Shown here: piece after piece, positions 14,234 to 14,948 of the stretch
Numbering within the stretch: position 1 is the stretch's first letter
How the letters are laid out: each line of letters starts with the position of its first letter
NCBI GenBank assembly: GCA_041609895.1
Contig: JBFIPX010000068.1
Location: 1 to 14,948 of the forward strand
From: JAHHLP01 sp041609895
GTDB taxonomy: Bacteria > Bacteroidota > Rhodothermia > Rhodothermales > JABDKH01
DNA: 14,948 bases
Direction: 5' to 3'
Notes under the pieces: model-generated
The model's database searches: none
Told to the model about the DNA's origin: nothing
Seen by the model: only the letters and a program-made list of their open reading frames with translations
Program-made: the position numbers and the translations under genes

Positions 14234-14764
14234 TCAACGGGCCTGCCGGAGGACGTCATCGAGCTCGCGCGATCCGATCGTATAGCGAATGCGTTCGAAA
14301 TAAGGTGGAACGAGACCGTAATTGTAAGCGGGGCGCGGCCTATCCGATGACTCGAGTCCCACAGCTCTGGCCGCCTGGCGCGTCACCTCCGCGTATCGAT
14401 TACCGATCAAGTTCTGCTCCGACACGATGGCACCCAACAGCCGGTTCGAAGCGCTGTAGCGAAACAGGGTCCCGGGCAGATCATCAAAGGCCTTAGTGTG
14501 CTGTTCAACCAATCGGCCATGCTCGGCAACTATTGCCTCGTACTCTTCAGCGTACGGGTCCAATGCCTCGGTTGATACTGTCGCACGCCGCAGGGACTCT
14601 GCGTTGGTCCGCGCCCGATCATATGCCCGGGCGAATGCCTCGTTTACTTCCGAAATCTTGTCGACCGTCTTATCCACGGATCCGTAGTCTCCGTAGGTTC
14701 GACAGCCGGCGAGAGAGAGCATCAGAATGGAAACGGCAATCAGTATGAAACGGGGGTGAATCAT
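14234..14764 (-). CDS. Small helical lipoprotein, unknown function
   Basis: 176 residues with a textbook lipoprotein signal: hydrophobic segment (about 6-19) and LAGC with Cys21. The mature protein is mostly charged and alpha-helical, with a likely coiled-coil stretch (about 29-95) carrying VDKTVDKISEVNEAFARAYD and an AEEYEAIVAEHGRLVEQH segment. No enzyme motif is visible and I do not recognise the family. The next gene upstream on the same strand is a GlgC-like gene, 103 nt away, so cotranscription is possible. It is convergent with the ABM-domain gene. Start at ATG 14764 is supported by the correct placement of the signal sequence. Confidence 0.82.
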   Translation of the reverse strand: MIHPRFILIAVSILMLSLAGCRTYGDYGSVDKTVDKISEVNEAFARAYDRARTNAESLRRATVSTEALDPYAEEYEAIVAEHGRLVEQHTKAFDDLPGTLFRYSASNRLLGAIVSEQNLIGNRYAEVTRQAARAVGLESSDRPRPAYNYGLVPPYFERIRYTIGSRELDDVLRQAR

Positions 14765-14867
14765 AATTCCGGATTTGCTGAATGGAACACGAGAGTTCGA
14801 CGACCGGATGCCAAGGTCGCCGTCGCCGAGCCCACGCTGCGACTACAAAGTTACAATCGCCTCGACC

Positions 14868-14948
14868 TCATATCACTGTCCCTTCGGGAATCGCCACGTT
14901 CTTCGCAATAACGACAATTCCGTCCCGAATGTAGAAGCCCTCTCCCTC
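14868..14948 (-). CDS. glgC: ADP-glucose pyrophosphorylase, C-terminal end only (truncated by window edge)
   Basis: The last 26 codons of a - strand gene are visible, ending at TGA 14870-14868. The residues GFYIRDGIVVIAKNVAIPEG, then TVI and stop, match the (Y/F)YIRDGIVVI.KNA.I.DGTVI ending of glucose-1-phosphate adenylyltransferases of the cyanobacterial/plant-like and Bacteroidota type. That enzyme makes ADP-glucose from glucose-1-phosphate and ATP for glycogen synthesis. Too short for catalytic motifs, which lie outside the window; the identification rests on this characteristic tail of the C-terminal beta-helix domain. The helical lipoprotein gene lies 103 nt downstream on the same strand. 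Confidence 0.75.
   Translation of the reverse strand, partial: EGEGFYIRDGIVVIAKNVAIPEGTVI

Noticed and set aside
14173..14496. 107-codon + strand frame opposite the helical lipoprotein gene
   Set aside because: The - strand frame has a canonical lipobox and coherent helical composition; the + strand translation is Arg/Pro/Ser-rich shadow.

Overview
The window looks like a piece of chromosome from a Bacteroidota/Rhodothermota-type bacterium (Rhodothermia, Balneolia or a close uncultured relative). This rests on three things. Two proteins end in the 'QNYPNPFNPTT' C-terminal domain used as a type IX secretion (T9SS) sorting signal. There is a DUF2851 protein, a family known mainly from Bacteroidota. 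Most genes lack a clear Shine-Dalgarno sequence. No rRNA, tRNA, CRISPR array or insertion sequence was found.

Left half (1-8992, all + strand): a run of seven genes whose products mostly carry export signals. A 5'-truncated DUF1800 gene is followed by a DUF1501 gene (Tat signal plus T9SS-type C-terminal domain). Next come two tandem WG-repeat lipoprotein genes, a second complete DUF1800-DUF1501 pair, and a small cysteine-containing exported protein. The two DUF1800-DUF1501 pairs are paralogous copies with nearly the same spacing (20 and 18 nt). Both DUF1501 products come out at 544 residues from the chosen starts. DUF1501 belongs to the alkaline-phosphatase/sulfatase-like fold group and keeps its Asp/His motifs; the role of DUF1800 is unknown. 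I infer a cell-envelope module: a surface-displayed hydrolase-like protein, its partner, and WG-repeat lipoproteins that may be scaffolds. The substrate cannot be read from the sequence.

Right half (9043-14948): ordinary metabolic genes. A long acyl-CoA dehydrogenase (VLCAD/ACAD9-like, - strand) diverges from a type 2 orotidine-5'-phosphate decarboxylase (pyrF, + strand). A DUF2851 gene and a tightly linked antibiotic-biosynthesis-monooxygenase-like gene follow on the + strand. A small lipoprotein gene then runs on the - strand, and the last 81 bases hold the 3' end of a - strand gene whose product matches the C-terminus of ADP-glucose pyrophosphorylase (GlgC).

The best candidate for something undescribed is the doubled DUF1800-DUF1501 module with its WG-repeat pair and Cys protein, especially the combination of a Tat signal and a T9SS sorting domain on one polypeptide. 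The regulatory calls (dyads, hairpins) are weak.
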